In this document: piece by piece, positions 25,101 through 38,121 of the stretch
How positions within the stretch are numbered: position 1 is the first letter of the stretch
How the letters are laid out: each line of letters starts with the position of its first letter
Source: Streblospio benedicti
Lineage: Eukaryota; Annelida; Polychaeta; Spionida; Spionidae
Assembly (NCBI GenBank): GCA_019095985.1
Contig: CM032662.1
Span: 40,630,921-40,694,920, forward strand
Length of the DNA: 64,000 nucleotides
Reading direction: 5' to 3'
Program-made: the position numbers and the translations under genes
Notes under the pieces: model-generated
Seen by the model: the letters and a program-made list of their open reading frames with translations, nothing else
What the model was told of the DNA's origin: nothing
The model's database searches: none

Positions 25101-28100
25101 TGGTCCTCCGGCTATGCAATAAATATTGCCGTCCTTACCATACTGAACGCAGATATGACTCTGATAACCAGTGTCAATTTTCTTATATTCCTTGCTATTG
25201 ATATTCAATATGCCCAATTCCTAAAATATAAATATAAGAAAAAAACAAGAACAATTATTCCCAAACTGGTCTGGTGGTGAGCGTTGAGCAAACTAATCCC
25301 TAACATGTACCTAATCGGTTACGCTAGTAAACGAGAATGTGAGTGATGAACACCATACACTACAGTAGAAAGAGTTGAGAAAGGGTATATAGAGTGACAT
25401 GGATGCCAATGAAATGGCTGTGAATGTATTTAGTTGCTAGAGCACAATCAAAGTGACTTGTGCTATAAATAAGCACATTTATATTTAGAATACTTACCCC
25501 AGCAAACACAGTTACTATATTTCCTGATCCCGACATGTCAATGTCATATGAATAATATGCAAAGGTCCAATGTGGAGTTCCGATTTCTTGGTTTACTTGT
25601 CGCAGATTAACGTGCTCACCATTGGCAGCAACATGATATAAATTCCACCAGTTAGTTTTGTCACAAATATAGAGCAACTCGTTCTTTTCGTTCCATCTTG
25701 GGTGTGTAACACTATCATTTCCTCCACCTGCGACCTACAAGATGAACAAGCTTTGTTTTAAATCTATTGCATCAACTAAAAATTACATAATTATTATATT
25801 TTCAGGTATTATCGATAGCAGCATGTGACAGTAGTGATAATACTAGAAAATCTCCAGACATTATGTTTAATTAAGATGAATTTTTCATAAAATAAGTTAT
25901 TTCATTTTTGAACATATAAATCTACAAATTCAGTGTTGGTAAAACTGGTGTATACAAAAGTAATTTGTCGATCCTACCTTTTTGATGGATGCTTCCATGA
26001 GACTATTACCGTCACTACTCAGATCTGCCATACAAATTTCAGACGTATCCCACGGCTGCAAAAGATGTTGATTATCACTCAATTTATTATCAAATCACTA
26101 CCATATGCAACTTTCTACCACCATATAAACCATCCAAGGGCCCACTCCCATGTAAATGCTCATCCCCAAATTTGGACTTCATCAAAATCCAGATCGTTGA
26201 AATTAGAATATCAATACATTGATACATTCATGCAAAAGCTCCCCCATAATTTACAAATTTTGAATGTAAAAGCCTGTGAGCATTCAGATGGTCGAATATG
26301 GTATATATTCAATTGAATATAGAAAACACCACCATGGCAAGGAGTCTAATCCATGCATAAACATGTAGGCTGATATTTGAATAAATAAGATATTCTTGAG
26401 CTAAAGACGTTCAATGTAAGATTGACTTTTTCCTGTGTTAGTCTAGCTATGCATCTGGTAAATATTCAAAATAAAAATAAATATTGGACAAGGTGAGTAT
26501 ATACATGGGCGTGGGCCTTTTGATGGTTGTATCACGTACTGGAAGATTATTTGACATAATTACCATATTTGGATGATTCCATTGCATCCAAGCGATAGAT
26601 TTACCATTTGGTGATACTCTTGGACTTGAATAAAAGTCACAGCCAGAAATCTAATCAAATATAAAAATAGTCAGTAATAGTAAAAAACAGTCAGTAATTG
26701 AAAATAAACAAATGAATTTCTATAAAAATATGCATTGATCATTTGTACACAATTCTTAACCAGGTTTAGGTACATGTAGTCTACATCCATTTGTGCTGAA
26801 TTATGCTAAGTGAAACTATGGTTACCTTGAAAAACTGCTGCATTAAATTATACTGTGTAATAATTAGTTGTTACTGAAACTTGACTTCTTTTAATGTTTG
26901 ACACAAGTGCTTCCAACTTTTAACGATTAGCGCTCATAAAACATCTTATGATAGAAAAATCATAACAATAAAAAATAAAAAAATCAATTGATGAATAGCA
27001 ATTTAACCTACCAGAACTTGAATTTCTCCTGAAGAAGGGTTGATGCAAACAACACAGTTTTGCGGTTCCTTAACCGTTTTCCCATCAACTTTACTATGAT
27101 CTTCCATCACACAGTACACAAGATCATTCTAAAATATCAGAAAACAACTTTGCAATCATTTCATTTAACCTTGCCTGTTTAGGGATCGTTCACAAATGAC
27201 GTCACCCGGCAGGGTGGGGGGGTTACAGCGAAAGATGACGAAAGGTGACAGGGGGGGTGGTGGGGGGGTGTCTAACGTTTGGGTGATGTCACCTTTTGGG
27301 GAAAAAAAAGAAAAAAAAGTAGTTATTTAACATTATTTGAAATTACTTTCTGACGTTATAAGTGAGTTGTTATATATCTACTAGCTGCAATCACATTGCT
27401 ATGTTTGCTTTATATACTAAATACATTTGTAAAATTATGTCTAAAGTATGGACATTTATATCTAAATGTATTTACATAACGGCACAGTTAAATCAATTTT
27501 AAATATCATCGAGAAACCATGTTGCGAGCGCAAGGGGGGGGGGGGTGAGGCAAAGATGACGTCACTTATCAGGAGGGGGGTGCTGAAAAAGATGACGAAA
27601 GGTGACAAGGGAGGGGGGGGGGTCAAAAAAGACCAAAAATGAGGTGACGTCATTTGTGAACGATCCCTTATTTATTTTTCTTATTTATTTATTTACTTAC
27701 TTTTTTATTTATTTATTCAGTCATTTATTTACTCAAGGAGAAATTTGGGGGGATTTTGCAGGGCAACGATAAAGAACTTTTTTCTCAAGGGTACTGCATG
27801 TTGCAACTCGTCTGAATCTACCCTGATTACTGACACCACTTTCAAATATAATATGACAATGTTATGATAATGGTGAATATTACAATCAATATTAATCAAA
27901 GTGAAAAATAAAATGATGATTTTTTCATTCCATACAATTATGAAAATATACCTTTGGATGATATTCAGCATCTGCATACCGACATTTTTCTTTGCTACGT
28001 GACAAGAGAGTCGGTTTGTCTTGAGGAGAATTCTGAACATACATATTTTGGTCGTCAAAGTTCGAGAAGAAAACTTTTCCACCATACACAGCTGTTGCAC

Positions 28101-29045
28101 CACCACCATATTCATGAACCTTTGTTCTAGCGTTCATGTCACTTGGCGTCCAAGAGGTATAATCCGAGTCTGAATTACCAGCAGAGCAGACAACATATCG
28201 ACCTCCTTCCTCACATCGCATTTCTGTCCAGAACACATTTCCTGTAAGTTAAGTTTAGAGATATTAAGTTTAATATTTCAAATCACACAGATTTAACTGT
28301 TATGCAATTTCTTTTAGAAATCAATCATAAGAAAAACATGAAAATATGCAACACAGATAATCGAAGGTCTATATTGGTATTGAAAAAGTAGTCAGACCAG
28401 CTCGACTACCGTTAAATCAGACCAATCTCAAAAGAACTAGTGCCAGTCGAAAGTCCTCCCCACTGTGGGATAGTACTGTCTTTAAAACAATCCTTCAGTG
28501 GAATTCACTGCCTGCTACAGTAGCAGAGGCCTGCTCACCATCCACCTTCAAGATTAGGCTCGAATTAAGCGCTCAGCCGCTAACTGCGCACTATAGCTCT
28601 CTCCCTCCGTGTTTTACCTCTCTGAGGGTCTGCGGAATACAAATCCAGATCCAGATCCAGGTCCTGTTCCCACCAATCACCTAATTTCTCACTTCACACT
28701 CAAATTTTAGCTCTGTATTTTAGCTCTTATTCCACTGAACATATCGTAATTTTGTAACTTTCCCTTTCCCACAAAGCAGTTGATTAATTTCCTATAACGT
28801 TAGATCTAGCATTGGGAGATACACTCAGCCAAACATACGAATAATATTTTATTTCTCATTCTTTGCACTTGTCACTTGTATACATATAAAAAAATGCTAG
28901 TGTCTAGTGTACTAGCTAGTAGAGTACCTTGTTCTGAATGTTTGTCAACATGAAGCTCCTGAAAGCTGACACTTGCTTCAGTGGCCAACTGACTAGAAAT
29001 TGGGGACTTCCAACTTCCAAATGGACTTTTTGTTTTGCTGGACAT
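22161..29045 (-). CDS. S9 family (prolyl oligopeptidase-type) serine peptidase
   Basis: A beta-propeller plus alpha/beta-hydrolase peptidase like the bacterial and plant S9 dipeptidyl/acylaminoacyl-peptidase-like proteins. Thirteen exons: 29045-about 28927, 28241-27952, 27128-27012, 26650-26564, 26055-25978, 25734-25498, 25219-25056, 24783-24661, 24504-24308, 24068-23914, 23232-23039, 22719-22638 and 22288-22161. The N-terminal half has propeller-type repeats ([40 protein letters not shown]). The catalytic half shows KAHGGPTS (oxyanion region), [11 protein letters not shown], the nucleophile in [10 protein letters not shown], the aspartate in [12 protein letters not shown] and the histidine in GEQHGFR. 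All three catalytic residues are present and the frame is clean, so it should be active. No signal peptide is evident, so it is likely cytosolic. The substrate is unknown. A LINE fragment lies in intron 1. Confidence 0.9.
23754..23827. repeat. Tandem duplication, 37 bases twice
   Basis: TGCCTAGAACAAAGTGATGT and the following GCCCCAG...CTGGG are repeated directly in an intron of the S9 peptidase gene. Confidence 0.8.
26123..26304. mobile_element. MITE of the ATACGG...CCATCCAA family (copy D)
   Basis: Left end AAACCATCCAAGGGCCCACT; right end GCATTCAGATGGTCGAATAT then GGTATA. The interior (CCCAAATTTGGACTTCATCA) resembles copy E at 49641-49827. A further end fragment lies at about 26505-26545. 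Confidence 0.6.
27182..27667. mobile_element. Harbinger-type MITE
   Basis: Near-perfect terminal inverted repeats: the left end GGGATCGTTCACAAATGACG continues into TCAC and the right end is its reverse complement. TTA flanks both sides (27179-27181 and 27668-27670), the TWA duplication of PIF/Harbinger. Subterminal G runs and GATGACGAAAGGTGACA repeats are present. No coding frame. It lies in an S9 peptidase intron. Confidence 0.8.
28380..28660 (+). mobile_element. LINE 3' end fragment (CR1/L2-like)
   Basis: Plus-strand translation gives a stretch with WNSLPATV and TFKIRL, the conserved C-terminal block of CR1/L2-type reverse transcriptases. It ends in a short tandem ATCCAG tail. It lies in intron 1 of the S9 peptidase gene on the opposite strand. 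Confidence 0.6.
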
Positions 29046-29693
29046 TATTAATTATACAAGAATACACATCAAATGCTGTACTTCACACAGTAACCTGGAT
29101 CTTCTGCATTCAGGTGACAGTAACAGGATCTCCAACAGTCTAATTTAAGGAAGTAAATTTCGTTTGCTAAAACTAGGTCACCAAAATCACATCAGTAAAC
29201 GGAAACATTCTGCATGAGTGTTATTGAGTAATATTTTCACAAAAGTAAAGCATAAAATACTGGTTGATAAGGATTTGTTTCACGCTAAGGTCATATATAC
29301 ATAGGTACTTCAATATTTAACACGTTTTGGGATATGGGTATATGTAAATGATGGAAGAAATAGTATTGGTTGGTTGTGTCCTACTCATATTAGACTTTTG
29401 ACAATGTCGGGCACCGTGAATACCGTAATTTATCTATTAAAAGTACGTGTCTAATAACAGCAAAGTGAAAGTTGTGTTGTGTAACACATTGTGTTAGAAT
29501 GTATGTCAGAATACTGTTAACATCCGCTATTATAAACAAACATCTGAAATTTCCCATAGATTGCATAAGTTTTTTTGTATGTGTGTGTTTTTAAATATTG
29601 TACACTTAATTAACACAATTGAAATGCAGAAAATGGCCATGACAAATTCAAGTGAACATATTTCCATAAAAATATTTTCTTCTTCCAGAATTA
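29046..29693. promoter_or_regulatory. Shared divergent promoter region, S9 peptidase and DMAC1-like gene
   Basis: The two translation starts face away from each other, about 650 bases apart. The stretch must hold both promoters and any 5' untranslated exons. An acceptor-like CTTCTTCCAG at 29681-29690 just before the downstream ATG suggests a separate 5' exon for the plus-strand gene. No TATA box stands out. Confidence 0.5.
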
Positions 29694-30073
29694 TGGGTCG
29701 ACTAACAGATGATATCCTTGTAATCTTGGGACAGAAACCATCAGATCGTGTTGTATTGACAGATCAAAATACAGAGTACGTGGATGCCACCTCCACAAAA
29801 AAAGATTGTTTAGAATGTAGAGTTGTTGGTTGTGCAACATGTTCTGGACTGTCACTGTATACATTGATATTAACGAAACAACGTTATACAAACTATCATG
29901 GTAGGAGAAGAATTGGATTTATAGGTCTTGGATTATCTTTGTCTTACATTCTCATGTCAATAGGTGTCATGCGAGCATTGAATATTGGGATATTTGGATT
30001 GAAGGAAAATGAGACTATAATAGATGGTCTTAAAAGTGAAGTGGACTATATAAAGCAAAAACTTCCAAAATAA
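29694..30073 (+). CDS. DMAC1: DMAC1/TMEM261-like protein (DUF4536)
   Basis: Small mitochondrial inner-membrane protein; the human relative helps assemble the distal membrane arm of respiratory complex I. From the ATG at 29694 the product is 126 residues (MGRLTDDILVILG...). An in-frame ATG at 29561 would add 44 residues, but a splice acceptor-like sequence directly before 29691 favours the shorter start. The CxxC-R signature is present as CLECRVVGC, followed by a first hydrophobic segment (ATCSGLSLYTLIL) and a second (GFIGLGLSLSYILMSIGV). The domain order matches TMEM261: hydrophilic N-terminus, CxxCR, two membrane spans. The C-terminal tail is longer than in human. It lies head to head with the S9 peptidase. 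The assignment rests on a short domain. Confidence 0.65.
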
Positions 30074-31707
30074 ATGTTTCTCTATGAGTCAACTGTTGTC
30101 TTCTTTTCTTATAATTTGTTAGCTTTATATACACACTTGAGTGACTATGGATACAGCGATACTAGTTTAAACAGTTCACGCTTGGTTGCATCTGGGACAA
30201 GGAATGACTTATATTTCCTAGGTTGCATCAAATGCTGAGCTCAATATGCTACTTAATCTGGTTTAAATTTAACTATTAGTACTAGTAGTATGGGGGATTA
30301 TATTGTCATGACTTTCTCTAAATGTGTGTATCTAAATATGTGTGGTAACGTAAATATAGTTGATTGTTTTTTTTTAAATCGACGGCTTCAAAATTGCTGA
30401 TGCTTCTAATGGCAGAGGGCAAAATTCACTCTTGGTACGAGTAATTATCCCGGACTCATTTTGGATCTGAGCCAATCAGAGAACAGTATTCAAGGGTATG
30501 TCCTCGAAAGAGTAGTATAATGACTAATACATACTTGGTAGGAACCCAAGTTTCCTTCCCATTTGGTAATTGGATTTCAGTTAAACTAGAATATTTTGCA
30601 TCTATAAATTTAGTGTTGTTGATTAAAGTTATTTTTCCAAGAAAATTTCCACATAATTTGGTAATAAATTAATACAATTATACAGAATTTTTTAATTCCT
30701 GGCATTATCACAGGATGAGCTCTTTGCTGAATATTTTGTACTGCAAACTTTGCTAATGGCAGTTAGATCTAAAAGATTTTGCTGGCTATTAAATGTTAGC
30801 ATTTACATTAATTTATTGGGAGTCTGGAATAACAATACAAAGCCTTGGCCTCTGATAAGCCATAGCGTTTCTAAAGGCTATGATATTTATTATTTAGTTT
30901 AAATATTCATATTTAGTTTCCTTCATATTAAAATACCCACAGAGATTACAACTCTGTTCACTGTACATGCATGTGCATATCTTAGACTGACTCTAATAGA
31001 CTGATGTTTAAATATCATAGCCTTTTCTGAAGGCTGGCTTCTACTGTGGTAAACAAAAAACATGAGCTCAGAGTTCTAGCATCAATCCTAGCCAGCTTTC
31101 TAAGGAATACAGTCTTTATCAGCTTTGCATACAAAACAAAACTATGTGCTCACTGGCAGCACTCACATTCCAGAACATGTATTTTTGACAGCTGATTTTT
31201 GATAGTTTACAACAACTAAGTACATGTACGTAACTAATGTTTAGTATTTCACAATGACCTAATAAATATGCCATACTAAGTTGCTAAATACTCTTGTAGT
31301 ATGCAAAATAAGAAAACTTAGTGTTTCTTAATTTCATTTATATACACACTTACAATGTGTATGCTCCCTAGGGTGTTGAGAAAATATGGTGTGACAAGAA
31401 TGCCAATGACCTGGTCAGTGGTGTAAATCTAAACTCACTAAAGCACAATAACAGTGACTTGCGACTGTAATTGTACACATTTACATTCATTTAATACAAA
31501 TAGAAAATTTGTTATTTCCTATCAGTGATAAAATAAAAAAATAGTGTGTGATACATATACTGAGAGATGTACAGTACATTTTCTATGAAATTTCCATTTC
31601 CCCAATAGAATCAAATATTCATGTTAATTACACTTTCTTTGAAATTCCCAATTGAAGTACATGTATACAAATGTAACATTTGTCAAGATTAAAAACACTG
31701 AATCTAA
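30074..31707. other. Intergenic, downstream of DMAC1-like gene
   Basis: AT-rich. About 30873-30893 and 31008-31030 form a short imperfect inverted repeat around GGCTATGATATTTA. No gene is seen. Confidence 0.4.
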
Positions 31708-32440
31708 CCCCTCCATTCCACCGTCGCGACCAGTACCGAAACTAGATAGAGACTTGATGGTCGCCACCATGTCTTTACCATGTCTTCATCTAGTCTCCAA
31801 GGTCGGGAGCTACTCGTTATCTAGTTTCCGAAAAAAGTCGCCGGCGCACCGGCGACAGTCGCGACTTTTTTTAGTTGCACAGACATGCAGCTCAACTAAA
31901 AAAGTCGCGGGTGTTTGGTTACGACTAAAAAAATCAATAAAAAAAGATCGCCGCCAAGTCGAACTCGAAACCTTGTATTTATCTACTCGAGACCATGTCC
32001 TCATCAAGTCTCTACCATGTCGTTATCAAGTCTCCCTGGTCGGGGAGCAGATCGTCACTTCAACGTAGGTAGCAGTAGATAAAGATTAGATGGAGACTAG
32101 ATAAAGACATGATGAGGACTTGTGGTGAGTTGGTGGCGATTAAATAAAAACCTGGTCAAGACCAGGTCTTAACCAGGTCTTTATAAGGTTGTAACCACAT
32201 CGCCATGATGACGGACATGTCGCTACTAAGTCTCTACCTTGTCTCTACCTACTCTTTACCATGTCGAGATCGATTTTCACGGTCGCCGGGGATTTAGTCT
32301 CCACCAAGTCGTAACCTTTGGCGACGGTGGAATGGGACACCATTTTTTGGGGCCAAAAATCAGCATTTTGTCGTAACCTAGTCTCTGATACCCGCGACTT
32401 CTTCAGGTTGCGACTAGCTAGCGACGGTGGAATGGGGGGG
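31708..32440. mobile_element. Harbinger-type non-autonomous DNA transposon
   Basis: The terminal inverted repeats match at 19 of the first 20 bases: left CCCCTCCATTCCACCGTCGC, right the reverse complement with one change. Both sides are flanked by TAA (31705-31707 and 32441-32443). The interior has many degenerate copies of CTACCATGTC-like and GTCGCGAC words on both strands, including an extra internal copy of the end sequence near 32319. The open frames here come from that repeat and are not genes. Confidence 0.8.
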
Positions 32441-34578
32441 TAAGCAATCTCATAGATCAACCACATTCAAGGCTTGAATAAACCTAGTTGTCATGCTGTT
32501 GGGTGTTGGTGACAGAGAGATTATTGTTTCTCTATGACCTCTATGGCATCGCATAAGTGATTTGTCTGTCCCAGTAGACACTCATGCCTATACATATACT
32601 GCCAGAAACATTGCCAGCATGAGATATTTTATGCATATGCATGTAAACAAAACATAGCCAGGAACACACTCCAGTATGTATATATGACCAACACATGTGA
32701 GAGCTGATTATGGCTGCATTTCTTATGTGCTAGTAAATATTCAACAGGCTGTGACGTAGCCGGTGGCCAAGCTATAAGGCTGCGTGACGTCACCAGCTAG
32801 GGATTAGCAAAGGCCAAGAATATCATCTCGCTAAGCTGAGACATTTAGACTGCAGCTGTTTCTGAGTGCTATGATCACAGGTTTCAATAATCTTTTTAAA
32901 TGGTATTCTTGGCCTTGACAAAGGCTAAGCATTTAAGTAGGATTTCTTTCAAGGTCAGGATTAAGCTCAATTCATAGTGGATAATAGTGCAAGAACAGAT
33001 GTTTAAAATAAAAAAAATGAAAATATGCATAGTATGGAGGGTTGCTCATCCTGCGGAGTAATATCAATGGTAACAAACAAGACATTTATTTGCGATATTT
33101 ATTAACATCATTACATTGATAATGGTGTCTGTTACAACACAGACTACACAATGTAACCTTAATAGCGTCAATCATTATCAAGATTTGTCATCATTCGAAA
33201 CGCATTCAAATCTGCACATTATTCAAGGAAAACATTTACACCACATATAAATTAAACTGTCGAGCATAACGAACTTCGTCGGATGATGTACAGCAATATG
33301 CATCGCTACAAAGAGTGCACTTCTTAAAAAGCTTTTCCATATACAATTTTCATAATGAAAAAAAAGTACTCTGTCACAAAATTGACACTTTTTTCTCAGG
33401 TTTTCAACATCGGCACTCGCCAATGATATACAACACACAAACCTACTTCTTACAAGTGGATAAATACAAGTAATGTTTGTTACTAACTACAATCGTGTCC
33501 ACCATGGTTTTCACACATATTTTGTACATAGTACTAGGAAAATTCTCAAAGTTACCTACGATTTGTATCCCAATGTTTTCAATATAAAAACCTGTCGTAA
33601 TTATTGATCATTAACTGTATAATATCCACCGTCTAAACTTGAAATTTCAATGTTTTATAATAACAGCTTCTCTATAAATAAAGTACAACTAGAGACCATT
33701 GTTCAACAGTTTCAGATTCATGCATGCTGGTTCTTACCAGCAAGTCATACTCTGACATAATTATGATTTTTTTTGTCACTTATTCCAACTATATATTTTA
33801 ACACTATTTCTATTGTTTAAAAGCAAAAAATAAATTATCAGTTCCTTGGCATCCTATAACCAAAAATCTTGGTTGAGACACAAAATACGTAGCAGTTTAA
33901 CACAATTATTACTAATATTTGCAGCAAATACAAACACCTCACCCTGAAATCTAAAGACATTTGTCAAATCTTGATTAGACGCGAGATTTCTGAACTAGAA
34001 AAATATCTAAAACATATGATATATAGATTTTTGGTTGAAACTAAAAAAAATCATCCAATCTATACGCATTTTTCTTGTATACATACACACTTCAAAAACT
34101 TGTATAAAGATGTTTGTGATGAATATGAAAGATAAAATCATCTGGACAATACAAAAGTGACAAAGTCTTTATAAATATATTAGTTAGGAAATCGAATATG
34201 CATGCTTTGGATGAAAGCTTAAAAACAATATTTGTGATGCACTTTTGATGAAAAATGTTCTAAGATCCAAATTACAACCAGTCATTGATAATGAAATGAT
34301 AGAATGGAATACAGTGATTCCACCATTGTCCAAATTGGTGTATTATGACCAATGGCGCACGCATCAAGATGTGCTTCTGAATGACATGACTAATAAATGC
34401 AGAGCTGAAACACATCTGATAAAACGTGCTAAACTGTCTGCAACGATTTTGAAGAAATGCAAATGGTGGATGGTTAAGTAGTGGATTTTGAATCTTTTTT
34501 CAAGTGATTGAAAGAATTACTCCAAAAAAGAATGATTACATTTCAACCAGTCCTGCTGCATCACTATAGCAAAGGCTC
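32441..34578. other. Intergenic, 3' side of XPO1
   Basis: Mostly AT-rich. A short inverted repeat pairs AAAGGCCAAGAATATCAT (about 32808) with TGGTATTCTTGGCCTT (about 32900). The part nearest 34578 is presumably the XPO1 3' untranslated region. One unexplained open frame on the plus strand is listed separately. Confidence 0.4.
34215..34481 (+). CDS. Unrecognised open frame, possible terminal exon
   Basis: An open frame of about 88 codons with protein-like composition (for example IDNEMIEWNTVIPPLSKLVY and YDQWRTHQDVLLND) ending in a stop. It runs antisense to, and just beyond, the XPO1 3' end. It has no good upstream acceptor and no family I recognise. It could be a terminal exon of an unseen gene, a transposon remnant or chance. 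Confidence 0.2.
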   Translation, partial: KLKNNICDALLMKNVLRSKLQPVIDNEMIEWNTVIPPLSKLVYYDQWRTHQDVLLNDMTNKCRAETHLIKRAKLSATILKKCKWWMVK

Positions 34579-37500
34579 TTAATCCTGCATTTCCTCTGGC
34601 ATTTCATGTGGTCCAACAATTCCAGGTACTGAAAGCTGAACCCTACGCTTCTCTTCTTGGGCAGTCTGAATTGCGGTTTCTCTTTCCTCCAGGAAAAGAT
34701 CACTGTTGTCTTCGCCAGCGAATTCCTGCAAATTAGTGAGACAAATAAGCCAAACATTGATCTCAAACTATTTATTTAAACGTTAGGATGCATTTCATCT
34801 CCAGAGTTGCCAACCTCAAATTTTGAAATTTCCGAATCCCGAGGCCAAAATTTCTGAATTTGGGTCGAAATTTTTGAATCTTACGTTTAATATGTATTTT
34901 TAACATATATTTAAATAAGACTCTTTTTATAACACTGTTCTGTGTTTAGAAAGGTTAATGGACAGTAAAAATGCACATAAAAGTGTAATTAACTTGGTTT
35001 CAACATATTTGATTAAAAATAAATACAAAGGTTTGGACGATGGTCGTCCTACTTTTCGCGAAAAAACTTTCAAAATAAGGAAAAATCAATGACAAATGTA
35101 CGTGATATTTTTTAATTTGAACCATTTTATTTTAACTATGTTACACAGTACACTGTTTTGAAAGTGATTAAATGAATCCCAACCCCCACCCCGCTGCGCC
35201 ATTGGCACCGCCTGTCGGCTTCGCTGAGTCTATTGACACCCAAAAGATGATAGACAGGCATGTAGAGTTGGAGTTGGAAGAGCACACGGGATGCGCAAAT
35301 GCACATTACCTTAGAAAGTCAGTCGTGTACAGCAATAACAATGCATTTTCTTCTATCCACCACGAATTTTCACCATATCCATGTGTACTTTTGATTTCTC
35401 ATACACTATATCCTATCTACCGCTATGTTCGATACTAAAATCACCCAATATCGGGCGTGACGCATACTCTTTTTCTGTGCAGTGATATCATTGTATTTTT
35501 TTGAGTACTTGTCCCTTTAATTTTGCAACATTACGTAACTGGAGAGCACAAAAATTCATTAATTTTCACTATAATTCTCATTATTTTTACTTTCATATAT
35601 CGTTAACAGGTCGTGTTGGTGCAGGTGCATTTCATGATACCAAGCAGTAGTCTCATTTATCGAGGCTGTCCACCGCATAAATGACAGCACGCATCACCTG
35701 GGCGTAACGTGATCGAGACTAAATCTATATACGTCATTTAAATCAAGTGCATTTTTGTGGCCGGTAAAAGAGTATACACAATGCATGGTTCAATCGAGTA
35801 CATTCGATAATGGCGGTGCCTATATGCGAGCAAAAATATCGGTATTTTAAGGAAAAAAGTACAAGTTTTTAAAATTTTTGGTCATTTCCCCTGACTTTCG
35901 GAATTTCTCAATTACAATCGGAGTGATTGGAATCGACTTCATATTTCGTAATGATTCCGAAATTTCGGAATACTTGGCAACTCTGCATCTCTATTTTAAA
36001 TTTTGCTGCCTATAAAGCATTTAAGTTGTACTTGAGATACAAGTGCACATATACATTGTAGTATGTTCTGAAAATGAGTTTTAAGATACAAAATATATTC
36101 ACCAAATAATAATTGCTGACTCAATCTGTTCATCTCTATAAATGCATGTTATGAAAGAATTACAAACTTTACTTACTCTTATTTGTACCAAGAAGTCCCG
36201 TAGATGTTCTTTGAATGCTGGTATGTCCTGGTTGAAACTAAACAACCCTTGGATGAAGATCTTGATTTGGGCACTGAAATTTTAAAAGTTCATTCAATAT
36301 CAAAGCTAAAAATAAGCAAAAGTAATCAATGCACTGGTCATGCTTTTAGATTAGCGTTTGTACTACTTTGAAGTTTCATGACCATTACAAAAGTTTGTAG
36401 CACATAATGAAAAGCAGAAACCATAGCATCTTCCTTTATTAACATTACGAATTTTTTTTTACATATGTTCTTACTCATTAAGATGTGGGAAAGCAGTCTT
36501 CAGCAGATTTGCTAGAAATTCCTGCACGTAAGGCATATTATTTTCAGCAGACGTGACGGAGGCAGCTAATGGAAGCGTGATTTTGTTCATCTCAACCAAA
36601 CTGAACATATATGCCAGTATTGTTGCATGCATGGTCAAACCTACGAATAACAAGTTAAGAAATAATAAATGGGTGAATTACATTAAAATTCTTTCAAGAA
36701 AACTAATAATGCTACATTTAGCAAGAAAACTGTTGTGTTTCGAGATGTGTATAAAACTGACCTGCTGTATGCGAGCTGTCCGTTACAACGGAGAGAATAT
36801 GTTGCAAAATTACGGTGTAGTATGTTTGGTAGAAACTCTGTGCAGCAGTATCATGTTGTGCCACGTTTTGCAGCATTTGATACAAAATGCTAAGTCCAGT
36901 ATCTGCCACGTTTCGCATAGTATGCTGAAATGAAAAAATTGTGTCACAAAGTTCTACATGACGTGCTTCAGTAGATAAGAACCTCCCAATTGAATCTAAC
37001 TAATTTAAGCAAGACTCAACCTACCTTAAATGCCCAAATTATAGAATCCAAGACCAGTTTGAACTGAGCTGGGGGAATATTCAAAAATGCTTCAAAGCAG
37101 TGAGAGTTCACAGATTGAAGCAATAAGAAGAAATTTGTCCGATGCTCGGGATATTCCTCAAAATTCTGGAAAACAAATTTTGATCTATGAGTAAAATATT
37201 TTTAAATATCTGGAAACAATTTTAACATATGACAAGGTAAAAAAAATGTACGATAGTGAAGAACATTCAAAAAGAACTAAATACCTTGTTGATCATGTCT
37301 AATGTGCATTCAAACACAGCGTCAAAAATTTGGGGGATACTTTTGGTGATGTGTCCTTCCAATTTGTTCACGATGGTTGCCATGGTGCTCAGGACCTCAG
37401 GTTCTCTTGCTGCAGGAACATTTCTTTGGTAGTCTATCAAAACGGCTTCAAGCAGCGGAGGAACGAAATTCTCAGACACCTACAACCAGAAATGCAAGAG

Positions 37501-38042
37501 ATTATCAGCTGAGAGCAACTACATGTACTGAAAAGTTCAACATAAATAGGATGTAAAAACATAACAAGAGGCCCATGGGCCTTAACGGTCACCTGAGCAT
37601 CAACAAATATTAGCGAGATAAGCAGTTTTTGATGTTTTTTCAGGGATTCCTCAATAATTCCCTGGGAGTCATGAAATATACAATTTTTTGGTATGTAGCA
37701 TCTGTAGGGTAAGGAGACCAGAAATTGTAAATTTCATAACCAAAAAAAGAAATACAGCAATTTTATACTTTTTACCCCATGAAAAGCGCCCCCGTTGAGG
37801 GCAAACCAGTGTTTAATACACTGGAATGTCACTGTCTATATATTGGCTGATTATTGATTTATAGCAGTATCATCTATTACCAAGAAGTGGATACATTTTT
37901 TGGAGCCGATGTGTCTGGAGTTTGTGGTTATAGAATATTGATTTTAATGGTGCATTCAAATAGTAATAAGAATGTGATTCACTAGTAAAATGGACCTAAT
38001 AATGGGCCCAAATATGGACCCATTACTACCTTCCCTTGGGGT

Positions 38043-38121
<79 letters not shown>

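Noticed and set aside
25933-26316. A 127-codon plus-strand frame
   Set aside because: It runs antisense across an S9 peptidase exon and MITE copy D; the composition is not protein-like.
31652-32068. A 138-codon plus-strand frame rich in K, R and S
   Set aside because: It lies inside the Harbinger-type element and is produced by its degenerate internal repeats.
36553-36933. A 126-codon plus-strand frame
   Set aside because: It is the antisense shadow of two XPO1 exons and the intron between them.
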